The translations under genes were made by a program, and so were the position numbers. Below, one piece after another: positions 48,351 to 59,195 of a stretch of 64,000 nt of DNA. The notes under the pieces are model-generated. The model did not search any database. It saw only the letters and a program-made list of their open reading frames with translations, and had not been told where the DNA came from. How positions within the stretch are numbered: the stretch's first letter is position 1; each line of letters opens with the position of its first letter. The DNA comes from Isoetes taiwanensis (taxonomy: Eukaryota; Streptophyta; Lycopodiopsida; Isoetales; Isoetaceae): contig JAJEKV010000342.1 in NCBI GenBank assembly GCA_021234155.1, positions 124,001 through 188,000 on the forward strand, in the 5' to 3' direction.

Positions 48351-51300
48351 TAATGGTTTTCGGGGGAGTGGCCTTGCATGGAACAATATTTATTGATATG
48401 ATCAAGTAAGAAAGTCATCCAAGTATGTCTAAACCTTGCTATTATCAAAGAGAGCTAGAAATAAACCTTGACCTTTATTTAGAGGCAAAAAGGCAAAAAA
48501 AAGGTATTGTTACCTATAAATAGAAGGACAACTTTGAGATGTGATATCTCCGCGACCACAACTCAGAAATCGGCGATCCTTACCTTGTTGGAAAGCCCTT
48601 GAAGTCTAGTTTTCAGATTGGACTTGGTTGTCCATAGATTCCTTACGGTTTGAAAGTTATGCCCAGAAAGGTGCATAGGGGTCTGAGTTGACTGCACAAC
48701 TAGATCTGCTTCTTCCTATGTTGATGATGTGCCTAGCCTTACCCTCTTATTCTAGTATCTTCTCTTGTTCCTTGCTTGATCATATCATTAGAAGGAGTTC
48801 ATGTAACACCAGTGGTTGGTGACTAGAAAGAGTTTGTTCTTATACAGTCTTGCGGAGTAGCTTGACTTGGTGATATCTCTTCTAGTTGGTCCGGTTGGGT
48901 GGTAAAACGAGTACCCTGTGGTATTTTGTTTTCTAATAAGTTGATGAATTTGCAGGAAGAATAGAGCATTCGTAACAATTAGGATACGGATGCATATGAT
49001 AAAGTAAAGCCCAAGGAAGGAGGGGCTTAATGGTGGCCTTATGAAATGGGAGACAATGCTGAATCGACTGCACCAACAACCTCAGGCCAGGAGAATCATC
49101 ATTACCAATGAAAATCCTCCAAATAAATTTTGATATCATCACCTTGCTTTGGAGGTGAAAATCCAACATTGTGACATCTATACAATGCTATTTTTGAAAG
49201 AATGAACATTGTCATTATGGTAAGGCTACAATGGCACAAAGACATGTTTGTGTAGTGTGGTCGATGTAGGTCCCTTTTAGTTGTGATATAACAAAGATAT
49301 CATGGTAATGGGTGTATTATATAAGGTAACAAAAATATAATGGTAATAAGTGTGTGCAATTAATTTACTAACTTTAAGGGCAAGATAAACAATTACGTAG
49401 GCAGAAAGAGATGTAAATGTTGAGATCATAAGGAGTTGCAAGACTATGCTCTTTTCAAATTAGACTAATCTTAGCTCTTTTCAACTTATGCTAATGTTAT
49501 GAAAGTTTGATCTTATGATGATTATGATTATATTAAAACATATAGAACCTAAATATCATAAATATTACAAACTTGAATACCAACTTTTGTGGTGCAACAC
49601 TATTATTTTGCATTAAGTGCAAGTGCATGTGAGAACAACTATAGGTACTGATGACGGTGCAAACATTTGTAGAAGACCTTGCTAAATTTTAATTTAAAAT
49701 GGAAGAAGGAAGATGGATCGCTATGTTCTTATGTTTGGCAAGGGCCTGTGATATTGTGCTTAGAATGTTGTGTTGTGTAATCCATGCACCGAAGCATCAA
49801 CTTGAGAATGTAGAACAGGTAGCATGGGCAATGTAGTTGTGAAATTTCCAAAAATGCAATCATTTTAGATGCAAGGGAGCTCGATCATATACAATATTCT
49901 CGCTAGCCTTATGAAGTTAGGGCAAGCATGATGTAAGATTTTTTTGCTCTAACAAATATGGATAAACCTATATGAACCTTGAGAATGTTGTTGTTGCCTC
50001 TAATAATTGCTTGCAATTCAAGTTCAAATTCACCCGGCATCACACAAATTGTTGTTGTATTGGAGATATTGGCTCAAGAAAAGTACTGTGTATGGCTGAT
50101 GACCTGATGACCTGGGCTACAATAAGATTGCAAAAGCCACCCATGGGAAAACTCAGAAGCATACATTGAATACAAATGTTTAAGATATTATAAATCCGTA
50201 TGTCAACATCTACACATTGCTTCAACAATGAACCAATGATGTTATTTTTAAGTGTTTTATTTGAAAAAGAAATTAACAACAAATAAAGAAATCGCTATTG
50301 AGTCTCTAAAGAATGAGAATGAGAATGATTTTTTTATCGATCCATCGAGGCCAATCGGCCTATGGGACCCATAGGCCAATCGGCCTATGAGAAGAAAAGG
50401 TGAACAATGAACCATATTACTAATAATGGACCAATGATGTTAGTTGTCCTTTATTTGACAAAGAAATCCAGCATTTGAAATAATAAGTGAGCATTAAAAT
50501 TGGAGAACATTCGATTAATAGAATCAAGCATTCTTCATGCAAAAGGCAGAATACTGCTAATATAGTAATTGCAAATCTGTGAGCAATCCATCCTTGCACA
50601 TTTGTTCTAGAATGGACCAATGATATTTTCTCCTGAGTCTTTATTGAAATCAAAAAGTGAAACTTTTAAAAGCATCAGTGAGCATTAGAACATTTGATAA
50701 ATTGAATCAGACACAATACATGCTCGATAAGTAGAATCATTGGAGAAACAACACTTGATAAATTGAATCAGGCACTTTACATGCTCGAACAGGTAGAATC
50801 ATGTAATCTCTCGACTTCAAACCAGTGAGCAACCTAACCATGCAAGAAAAGCTAGAAAGTACAGTCAACTTGGCTTAATAAGCAAATCAAAAGATAACTT
50901 ACCACTGGGCAAAATCAAAGTCTTCAATCTTCTAGCATCAAAGAGCACATTCAGAGGACACACAACTTGTATTCAACAAAGTCTCAAGAGTTGGATGTTG
51001 CATCTGTTTATTGTAAAGTATGCTGCAACAAACATCTTGTCTGGCAATGCTGTAATAGAAAGCCCTCAAATATCCATGCGACTCAGACATGCAACCACAC
51101 ATCCTTCACCATAAACATCTTGTTACAGAATTTGGTGGATTTATTAAGAATGGATCAGAATAGGGTAAGAGAAGGCGCAATCTAGCAACACATTGCATAA
51201 TTTCATCACTGAGCTTACCACATGCCAGCAACATATGTGCTTGCAAATATACTTGAGCAAGAGGGTGCAGGTCAAAGTAGTTCTCATGCCATTAATCCAA

Positions 51301-51600
51301 ATAATATATCGCACTAAGACTGATCTCTCTCTTATAGTTTACAGAGAATAAAAGCAATGTTCACAATGGGACATAATAATGATGGAACATCCATGATTGT
51401 AACTCGTCAATATCTGGAAGTTGCTTTCAAGCACTTATTTTTTCACTGCAAATATAGGAGGCGGATCTAAGGAAATACATAAAACATAACTGGACAAAAG
51501 CAGCCATGATGTTCACTTTAGAACATCAAAGAATTAAGTAAAATCGGTTGTCAATACAAAGCATCGAGTTGAAGCTTCCGCTTGTCTAGTATCATCATTA
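48350..51600. other. Non-coding part of duplication copy 2
   Basis: Matches 38,310-41,560 almost base for base, with no gene recognised. Many differences are at CAG/CTG, for example AATCTTTGAATATTTGC versus AATGCTGAATCGACTGC near 49,055. Confidence 0.5.
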
Positions 51601-51789
51601 CTGCAAAGGTTTTTCCCTTGAAAACCTTTCGAGGCAGGGGTTTTTTAATCCTAGTAGTAATGATTGTACTAGCCCATTGTATGGGTCCCATGACCTATTG
51701 GTCTCCGTGGGCGTTAAAAAATCTATTCTATTCTATTCTATTCATAAAGTTTTCCACCTTTTAAGAGGCAACCTATAAAATAAATCAAT

Positions 51790-53190
51790 TTGGCTTTTCC
51801 GGAGAAATAGTCTATATAATTGAAATGTTTTTTGCGTAACCCAAGCTATGCAAATAGGCCAAGATCCTCATCAAGAACAAAATGTTTGCTCATAGGCCTA
51901 ATCTTTGCTTTGATCTTACATAAAAAAAAAAACAAAAGCATTTTAAGTACATTTGCAACAAAACTATAATATACAAAACCATATAAAAGGCTCTTGATAT
52001 ACCAACAATAAATTGGTGTGCCAAAATGGGGCTCCCATGCATTTACATTAATAGGGTACCTCATGCGGCAACAAAAGGCAAAGACAAAGCACAAAACAAA
52101 GAAATAGATGATAGAAATCTAAATAGCTAGAAAAGAAGCAAATCTATCATCATTATTTACCATGCACACTAAAGGAATAGAATAGAATAGATCTCGCAAT
52201 ATAAGTTGGAGCAGAAGGAATCGGGTCTTTTGGGCTATGCGTTCCTAAACATGCCCTTAACCAATTGGGCTAAGCTGGAGAAATAGTCTATATAATTTTG
52301 AAATGTTTTATGGACCCGGGCTATGCAAATAGACCAAGATCTGTTAAGAACAAAATGTTTGCTCATAGGCCTAATCTTTGCTTTGATCTTACATAAAAAA
52401 AAACACCAAAAGCATTTTAAGTACATTTGCAACAAAACTATAATATACAACGATATAAAGGCTACCGATATACCAACAATAAATTGTTTGCCAAAATCGA
52501 GGAGCTCCATGCATTTACATTAATAGGGTACCTCATGCGGCAACAAAAGGCAAAGACAAGGCACAAAACAAAGAAATAGATGATAGAAATCTAAATAGTT
52601 AGAGAAAGAAGCAAATCATCATTATTTACCATGCACACTAAAGGGAACTTAGATCTGCAATATAAGTTGGAGCAGAAGGAATCCAGTCTTTGGAACTGTA
52701 ACGTTCCTAACCGACATGCCCTTAACCAACTGGGCTAAGCGCTCAAGGAAATAGTCTATATAATTCAGAAATGTTTTGCAGAACCCAAGCTATGCAAATA
52801 GGCCAAGATCCTGTTAAGAACAAAATGTTTGCTCATAGGCCTATCTTGTCGCTTTGATCTTACATAAAAAAAACACCAAAGCATTTTTAAGTACATTTGC
52901 AACAAAACTATAATATACAACGATATAAAGGCTACTGATATACCAACAATAAATTGTTGTGCCAAAATCAGGCTCCCATGCATTTACATTAATAGGGTAC
53001 CTCATGCAGCAACAAAAAGGCAAAGACAAAGCACAAAACAAAGAAATAGATGATAGAAATCTAAATAGCTAGAAAAGAAGCAAATCTACTGTCATTATTT
53101 ACCATGCACACTAAAGGGAACTTAGATCTGCAATATAAGTTGGGCGAAGGAATCAGTCTTTGGAGCTCAGAACGTTCCTAACCGACATGC
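51790..53190 (+). repeat. ~470-bp tandem array, three units
   Basis: Counterpart of the four-unit array at 41.7-43.6 kb, with units starting near 51,790, 52,262 and 52,731. The first two units are heavily altered at CAG/CTG sites and the third is nearly clean. One whole unit was gained or lost after the 10-kb duplication. Confidence 0.9.
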
Positions 53191-53700
53191 CCTTAACCAA
53201 CGGGCAAAACCGACTAGACGTTTATGAGTAGTCGCTTCTACCCATTTATGCGGTGCCTTAACCAATCAATGGGCAAAACCGTCTAGACGTTTATGAGTAG
53301 TCGCTTCTACCCATTTATGCTTGTCTTGGGAATGCCCCACAAGCACATTCAAGGTTTGAATACTTTCGGCGGTCTACCATGGGGCCCGTTCTGATCTCCC
53401 ACTAGAACTATGCTCGGTCTCCGGCATCCAAGGCTATACCATGTCTATGTCATAGCATGCCACAATGATTACCAAGTCTTTGCAAATTACCCATGATCAC
53501 AGCACCCATGGAGCTTCGAACTCGAGACCTACTCTGATACCAACTGTGACGTTCCTAACCGACATGCCCTTAACCAACTGGGCGAAACCCGTCTAGAGCG
53601 TTTATGAGTAGTCGCTTCTACCCATTTATGCTAGTGTCTTGGGGCATCAATGGGCACATTCAAAGGTTGAATACTGGCGGTCTACCATGGGCGTTCCATG
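53190..53700 (-). mobile_element. tRNA-related element, copy 2
   Basis: Counterpart of 43,612-44,110. On the minus strand it has TGGTTAAGGG (box A) and GTTCGAAGC, an exact box B core, in CGAGTTCGAAGCTCC, with TTGGTATCAGAG between them. This copy preserves the Pol III and primer-site motifs better than copy 1. Confidence 0.5.
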
Positions 53701-54095
53701 GAGCGTTGGAATTTGTACATGCATTTGATGTAAGATGCTTCAGTCCTCTATTTATCTTACATCACTTATCGCATGTGATGGAAGAGTTCCACTTCAGAAT
53801 CTTGGTTGATTGACATGAATATGTAGCAAAATAACAGGGGGTTACTTTTAGATTTTTGTACGTTTTTTTACATGGTTTTTCTATGATTTCGTCGCCGTAT
53901 TCATTTGCATATACTAAATAGTATTTCTAGAGTGCGTTCAATTTTTAGCCATTGATTTTAGAGAAAGGGAAAATCTGTGGTAGAGCCCCTTTTTTTTTCT
54001 TTGCATGTATTTATATATTTCTTATTTGTTTATCCTTAATAAACAACACACCTCCATGATTTAGGGCGAGAGCTTAGCAAACTTTGCGAGCTTCG

Positions 54096-54520
54096 ATGAG
54101 CGCGCCCGGCAATGGAGTAGCCAGCTCCGGCATGAGCAAAAAAACCCACCTGCTCGATTTAATCCTGCCCCCTCCTTCCTACCCGGCTTATAATCCTCCA
54201 CCAAAACCAGCTGCAAATGGCAGCAGTGTTCCTCATGATTCTAACAAGTCCGGCGGTAGTAGTATCCCTCTCAAGCATCAGATCAAGCCTAGACCTACTC
54301 CACAATCCTTAACTGGTAATGTGTTGGGGAAGCCTTTGGAAGATGTGAAGTCAATCTATGTCCTAGGAAGGATTGGTCTTTACAATGCAACGGAGCACAT
54401 GCTGAAGAGCGTTGCAAGCCACTGGACAAAAAGGATCATTTTCACAGCTTCCTTCTGCTGCAGATCATGGAATGGTAGGCTCAGATTTTGGAGAATATGC
54501 TCGAAATGGATCGGGCATAG
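54096..54520 (+). CDS. Exon of an unrecognised protein, splice donor at 54,521
   Basis: The ATG at 54,096 opens a frame of protein-like composition, Pro/Ser-rich at first (LILPPPSYPAYNPPPKPA), then a hydrophilic stretch including GNVLGKPLEDVKSIYVLGR. After about 54,420 the coding signal moves to another frame (GSFSQLPSAADHGMVGSDF), suggesting one indel. The segment ends at ATAG|GTAAGA, a near-perfect plant splice donor. The next exon is not certain; a short acceptor-led stretch at ~54,965 (ACACAG, then VAIHPVVDYYTIG) is a candidate. I do not recognise the protein. Its position inside an insertion specific to one duplicate suggests a captured gene fragment. Confidence 0.5.
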
Positions 54521-55209
54521 GTAAGACAAACTAAGGTATGACTTATGTTTCTTCTTTTTCTTGTCTTTGTGATTTCTTCAACATTGGCAAGAATTGAGCT
54601 TCATAGGGCTCCGTTTTTAGTGAAGAAAAATTATACATGGTGAACTTCTGCCTAATTAATTTTAACCCGCAGGAGTAATTTAGTAACAAGAACGTCTTCT
54701 CATTTCAATAAATCAGGTTAAATTAACAGTGTCAAATGTTAAATCAGGTTAACCAACTGTGCTGAATGTAATATTGTGCTGAATGTAATATTGTTCCTCT
54801 AAAACAGAGTTTGGCATGACGCACACAATTGTCTTGATTAATTGCTTTGTGTATGATTAGTTCATGGCTGATAGGAACCTTTCAGGTGTCATGTTATATC
54901 AAGATTGTATCTTTTCTTAAATGTTTTCCTTCTTCTTATATCGCAACATTGGTTTTTAACACAGGGAAAGTGGCAATTCACCCTGTAGTCGACTATTATA
55001 CAATAGGAGTTGTCCAGAAGTGCTGCCAACAGTCAATCTGTTGTAACTTGGACATACACTCTATGTAAGCTTATTTCTTCGTGGCTAAAGCATAATGAGA
55101 AGGTGGTAGATTGGCTCTTGTCACTTTTGCATGGAAAGCTTGGCATTTCGACTATCATAATGCACTAAAAGTAACTATTTAAGTGAGGTGCACATGAACC
55201 GTGAAAACA

Positions 55210-55458
55210 ATGGCTACCGCTCTGAGAGATTCGCTTTTGCAGCGATTAAATCCGTTGCCTATTGCAAAAGCTTGCCCGAAATGCACTTATTGCCATGTGG
55301 AGCATGATTTGTTAGTGAAATCAGCGGTAACACAACTTCTCAAAAGCTGCTTTGATTCTCTTACCGGGGAAGCACATGAAGTGCACCTGAGCTTGAAACA
55401 CACAAGGGAACATATGCTGATGGCTGCCTTGTGGATCGCGTTACCTCAGATAAACTAG
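55210..55458 (+). other. Unassigned open frame in the insertion
   Basis: From an ATG at 55,210 a ~82-codon frame includes ACPKCTYCHVEHDLLVKSA, which has a C..C..C spacing but is too short for a named zinc finger. I do not recognise it. It may be another exon fragment or chance. Confidence 0.25.
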
Positions 55459-56089
55459 AGTTGAAAGCTATTGGTTTATCTCTGATTGCGGATCTATGTG
55501 GTCTCCTGAGCTTGTATCACTCACCTGGTTTGGAATGCACTTGGTCTGGTTTGGTTTGCAGCTGGTTTGGAATGCATTACTGCATCATGTAATGCATGAC
55601 ATGGCAATGCAATGGATAGTCTTACCATCTTTCAACAAAATGCAAAAGAGGGGATATTGGATGGTGTGGATGTTTATGTTGGTTCAAATCCAACAAAAGA
55701 TTGAATAGAGCATCTATGCTTCAATATATCCATTTTAATTCTAGTTCTTTATTTAAATAATTATTTCGTTATGCCTATTAGCTTAATGCAATGGCGTGTG
55801 TTTCCTGGGTTCATATTAGCTTAATCATGCAATGGCGTGTGTTTCCACCGAGGTTCATAAGAACTATATGTGGTGGTTTTCTTTTTTGTCATCTTGCAAA
55901 CCTTATGTGATCGCTTCTTGCTTCATAGTCGTCCATTTATATAGTTTATAAGTTCTATTAATGCCTCAATGACTCCAAATCCTACATGGCCTTATTGAGC
56001 ATATATCTACTTCGTTCATCTAAGTTTAACTATGTTTGATTTTTTTAGGCCCAAAGGGCCCAAAAGTTTTTAATATAACAATCAACACA

Positions 56090-56446
56090 CAACTACCTAT
56101 TTAAATTAAAATCCCCCTTAAACCCCCTTTGGTTTGGGTGCATATTCACACGGGGGGTTACGTAGGGCAGCGAGAGCCCCAAAAATATATTTATAATACA
56201 TGTACAAAATTAACACCATTAAGTACATTCTCTCAAACCTTATAGTATTTTGCAAGCCTTAATATACAGTATCTAAAAACTTGTACATGCATACCCCACA
56301 AACGAGGATCGCTATGTACGGTCCAAATCTTGGAATAAAGGGCAAATATGCCCATCCAAGCCGTTACTCGTTGCCAGTAGGGTGGTGTGAATATGCACCC
56401 AAACCAAAGGGGGTTTAAGGGGGATTTTAATTTAAATAGGTAGTTG
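56090..56446. mobile_element. MITE-like fold-back element 1
   Basis: Left arm 56,093-56,151 and right arm 56,385-56,443 are inverted repeats of ~59 bp (CTACCTATTTAAATTAAAAT... and ...ATTTTAATTTAAATAGGTAG). Both contain the G/C blocks CCCCCTTAAACCCCC and GGTTTGGGTGCATATTCACA. The ~230-bp core is non-coding. Size and arms fit a MITE. Target duplication is not clear. Confidence 0.8.
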
Positions 56447-56452
56447 TATGTA

Positions 56453-56640
56453 GCATTATAACAGGGGGTTTTTCTTTCTGTTTTTGTACTGTTTTCTCTA
56501 AGGTTTTCATATGATTTGATGGTCGTATTCATCCAGGTGTACTAAATAGTATTTCTAGAGTGCACCCTTTGTCGTACCGATTGATTTTAGAAAAGTGGCA
56601 AATCCGTGGTGGAGGCTTCTTTATTTTGGTCCTCCCATTA
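56453..56640 (+). repeat. Direct repeat of the insertion's left end
   Basis: Matches 53,827-54,003: GTAGCA..ATAACAGGGGGTT, CGTATTCAT, ACTAAATAGTATTTCTAGAG, TTGATTTTAGA. It suggests that the insertion is made of two units that each start with this sequence, or that one end was duplicated. Confidence 0.7.
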
Positions 56641-56649
56641 TTTTAGGGT

Positions 56650-58080
56650 TTTAGCCAACACAAAGGAACATTGGGACCTCCTTTTCCTACGCGGAATGGT
56701 GGACAAAATAGAAATAGGGTTGCTATTTTTTTGGGGGTGCAATAATGTGACCCGGATGGAGATGCCGATGGTATGGACCTTTACTCTGCGTGGCTGAAGA
56801 TACAATCCCAAAGTCGATCGCTTTGGTGCGGTAATCCTAGTAATCCTACGTTTTAGGTATCGTGGATCCGTAGCCACATATTTCAAATCAATTTTATACC
56901 TTCAATAGGGCTTCGATCACCTTATGGTCTCACGTGATAATGGGAGGACTTACGACTAAGGGCGTAAGAAATTAGAAGCCCTGCCCTCTGCCCATATTGG
57001 CCTCATGGCGTGATATTTTTAAGGATAGGCCTGAAGAGATAGCTTATGTTACCGGGTCGAAAAAGGGTCCGGGGACAAAAGTGCCGGAATCCGGATTCTA
57101 GGAAAAGGTTAGGGCCGATCGCTCGGGTTTCGTTCAGTTCTAAGTATGACCGAGTAATAAAAGGGGCAATTGATTGATGCCGAGGAAGCATGGAACGTGC
57201 TTACATTTATCCGCTTTACCTCCGTACCTACAAACCGGAAGCTCGATGTTTCGTAACTCCGCATGCGCTTCTTCGATGTTTCATTGCAATTTTTTTTTGT
57301 TCCTGTATGTATCTTGTCTATTTTTTATTCTTTTGGCTTGCATTGTAGGTTTATTTTGTGCTCGGGATGGACTCCCCAACAAGAACTGCTAAACATCCCA
57401 ATAATCCGCCTTCACCCCAAGATGTAAATCATCCCAATAGTGCTATAATTTGAGACTCCTCACGATGACGGAGAAACCATTTCAAGCCCAAAGTCGCGGC
57501 CGTGATACAAATACATGCGCTTGTGGCAACACTGGGTTAGAAATGCTCATGTAGTTGTGGAAGATGGTCCACATTTTAATATGCATTATGCACAAAATGG
57601 TGTCCGGGTTCTAACCATGACACATCCTTGCGGATGATGAGACTGTTAGGTAGTAGTTAAGAAAAGCCACAATTGTTTACAGTAGCGGGATGATGAGCAT
57701 TGATCGAAGCAAGGAATTGGATCCATACAAGAAACTAACACATTGTGAAAGGACTTGTTAGTGTCCTTTTCAAATTGAAGCATTTGCACATCCAACTTTT
57801 GTTATTTGGAATCCCAGAAGCGAAGAGTGTGTTAATTACAGTGGAAGATTTTGCTGCATCTCCTTATATCCAGGTTTCATTATTTAGAAGCAACACTTCA
57901 TACATCCCACTAAGTTTTCATTTTGTGGATGAAGAGGAGCACTAGGAATACCTCACGAAAACAAATGGATCTGAGGGAACATTTTAAAGAAAATGGAATA
58001 GGTGTTCCACGTGATAAATCAGAATTTGAATGTTAACTCTAGACTTCTTGCTTATTGGGCCACATTTGGGGTTTCTTGCA
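56650..58080. other. Unassigned part of the insertion
   Basis: No domain could be named. Around 57,745-57,880 an exon-like stretch (SVLITVEDFAASPYIQ) is followed by a possible donor (CAG|GTTTCA). The 56,880-57,250 part is less AT-rich than its flanks. Both may be further captured fragments. Confidence 0.3.
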
Positions 58081-58082
58081 GG

Positions 58083-58184
58083 GTACAAGAAGAGGGACCG
58101 AATCCAAGTACAAATTCTGCACTTGCTGCATTAATGCAGCTTGCACGAGATTCCAATGTACCTAAAGATATAATTGACAAAAAC
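58083..58184 (+). pseudogene. YebC/TACO1-like exon fragment
   Basis: YebC/TACO1 proteins aid organellar or bacterial translation. Directly after a likely acceptor (GGTTTCTTGCAG) the frame reads EEGPNPSTNSALAALMQLAR, then NVPKDIIDKN. This matches the family's 'KEGG.NP..N..L...L..A...N(V/M)PKD.I.R.I' block, at the spacing expected. It covers only ~34 residues. The next residues leave the family pattern and the frame soon ends, and no neighbouring YebC exons are visible. It is best read as a captured exon. Confidence 0.55.
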
Positions 58185-58623
58185 TACACTCATCCCAGTG
58201 TAAATCATCCAGACTTTGAATATTCAATTGTTCCTTCTTGTTTAACGCGGTAGTATGAAAAGCATGTATGTATGCATGTATGGAAGCAGTTTGCAGTTAG
58301 CAACCTGTTGGTCAAATTAATAGTGGCATATCAAACCTCGAAAGAGGGGTTGATCGAGCTTAACCAATTTAGCGGGTCAATATAGGTGGCAATGAATTTA
58401 ACCAATGGCTTGATTGATCGGCAATTTAGCATCACAGAAATAGAATGTCTCATGTGTAAGACTTGTTCATTATTAGTTCTATTATCACATACTACTTTAT
58501 GTATTAATATTGGTATTGGTATAATACTATATGTCTAATTCTATGCAATGTTTTTGTTTCCATAATTTGAGCACCTCTAGTTTGTTAGATTTGTGAGGCT
58601 ATGATATACCATCCATCACTATA

Positions 58624-59195
58624 GTATTAGGTAATGTTTATAATATGTACACCCTACACCATCCTTTGAGGCCCGAAGGCCAAAAAATTTTTTACTTAAC
58701 ACAAACCATTAACATTATTAACACAAACTATTGCATTTGACACATTTAAATAAAAATCCCCCTTTGGTTTGGGTGCATATATTCCTGCGGGGGTTAAGCC
58801 GTGAGGCAGCGAGAGTCATAAAAATTTACAATACATGTACAAAATTAACACCATTAAGTACATTCTCTCAAACCTTATAGTATTTTGCAAACTTTAATAT
58901 ACGATACAAAAAACTGTACATGCATACCCCACAAACGAGGATCGCTATGTACGGTCCAGATCTTGGAATAAATGGCAAATATGCCAATAATCCATACTCT
59001 CGTTGCGGGAGTAACCCGGCGTGTGAATATGCACCCAAACCAAAGGGGGTTTAAGGGGGATTTTTATTTAAATGTGTCAAATGCAATAGTTTGTGTTAAT
59101 AATGTTAATGGTTTGTGTTAAGTAAAAAAAATTTTGGCCCCTTCGGGGCCTCAAGGATGGTGTAGGGGTGTACATATTATAAACATTACCTAATA
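58624..59195. mobile_element. MITE-like fold-back element 2 with long arms
   Basis: Arms of ~160 bp: TATTAGGTAATGTTTATAAT at 58,624 mirrors ATTATAAACATTACCTAATA ending 59,194. The match continues through AACATTATTAACACAAACTA and the C-rich block to GGTTTGGGTGCATAT. The core matches that of element 1, but the outer ~110 bp of each arm are different. GGCCCCTTCGGGGCC-like sequence lies in the arms. Its right edge is the right edge of the 5.4-kb insertion. Confidence 0.85.

Larger units (their letters stand above)
53827..59195 (+). mobile_element. 5.4-kb insertion carrying gene fragments
   Basis: Copy 1 is continuous at this site (GAATATAGCAAGACATAAG, ~44,243). Copy 2 has ~5.37 kb between GAATATGTAGCA and CATAAGAATG. 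The insert begins with ~180 bp that recur at 56,453-56,640 (ATAACAGGGGGTT, later TAAATAGTATTTCTAGAGTG). It contains two exon-like host fragments and two related MITEs, the second of which forms the right edge. No transposase, helicase, reverse transcriptase or clear terminal repeat was found, so the class is open: a Helitron-like or Pack-type carrier, or several nested insertions. Confidence 0.65.

Noticed and set aside
54300-54430. LGKPLEDVKSIYVLGR looks like the start of a calcium-dependent protein kinase
   Set aside because: The glycine-rich loop and ATP-binding residues that must follow are absent in all frames, and the next coding-like stretch reads as something else.
56880-57250. Possible organelle-derived DNA in the less AT-rich stretch
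   Set aside because: I could not match it to any specific chloroplast or mitochondrial gene from the sequence alone.
53827-59195. Calling the 5.4-kb insertion a Helitron outright
   Set aside because: No 3' CTRR with hairpin, no A/T target pattern that can be fixed, and no Rep/helicase sequence.
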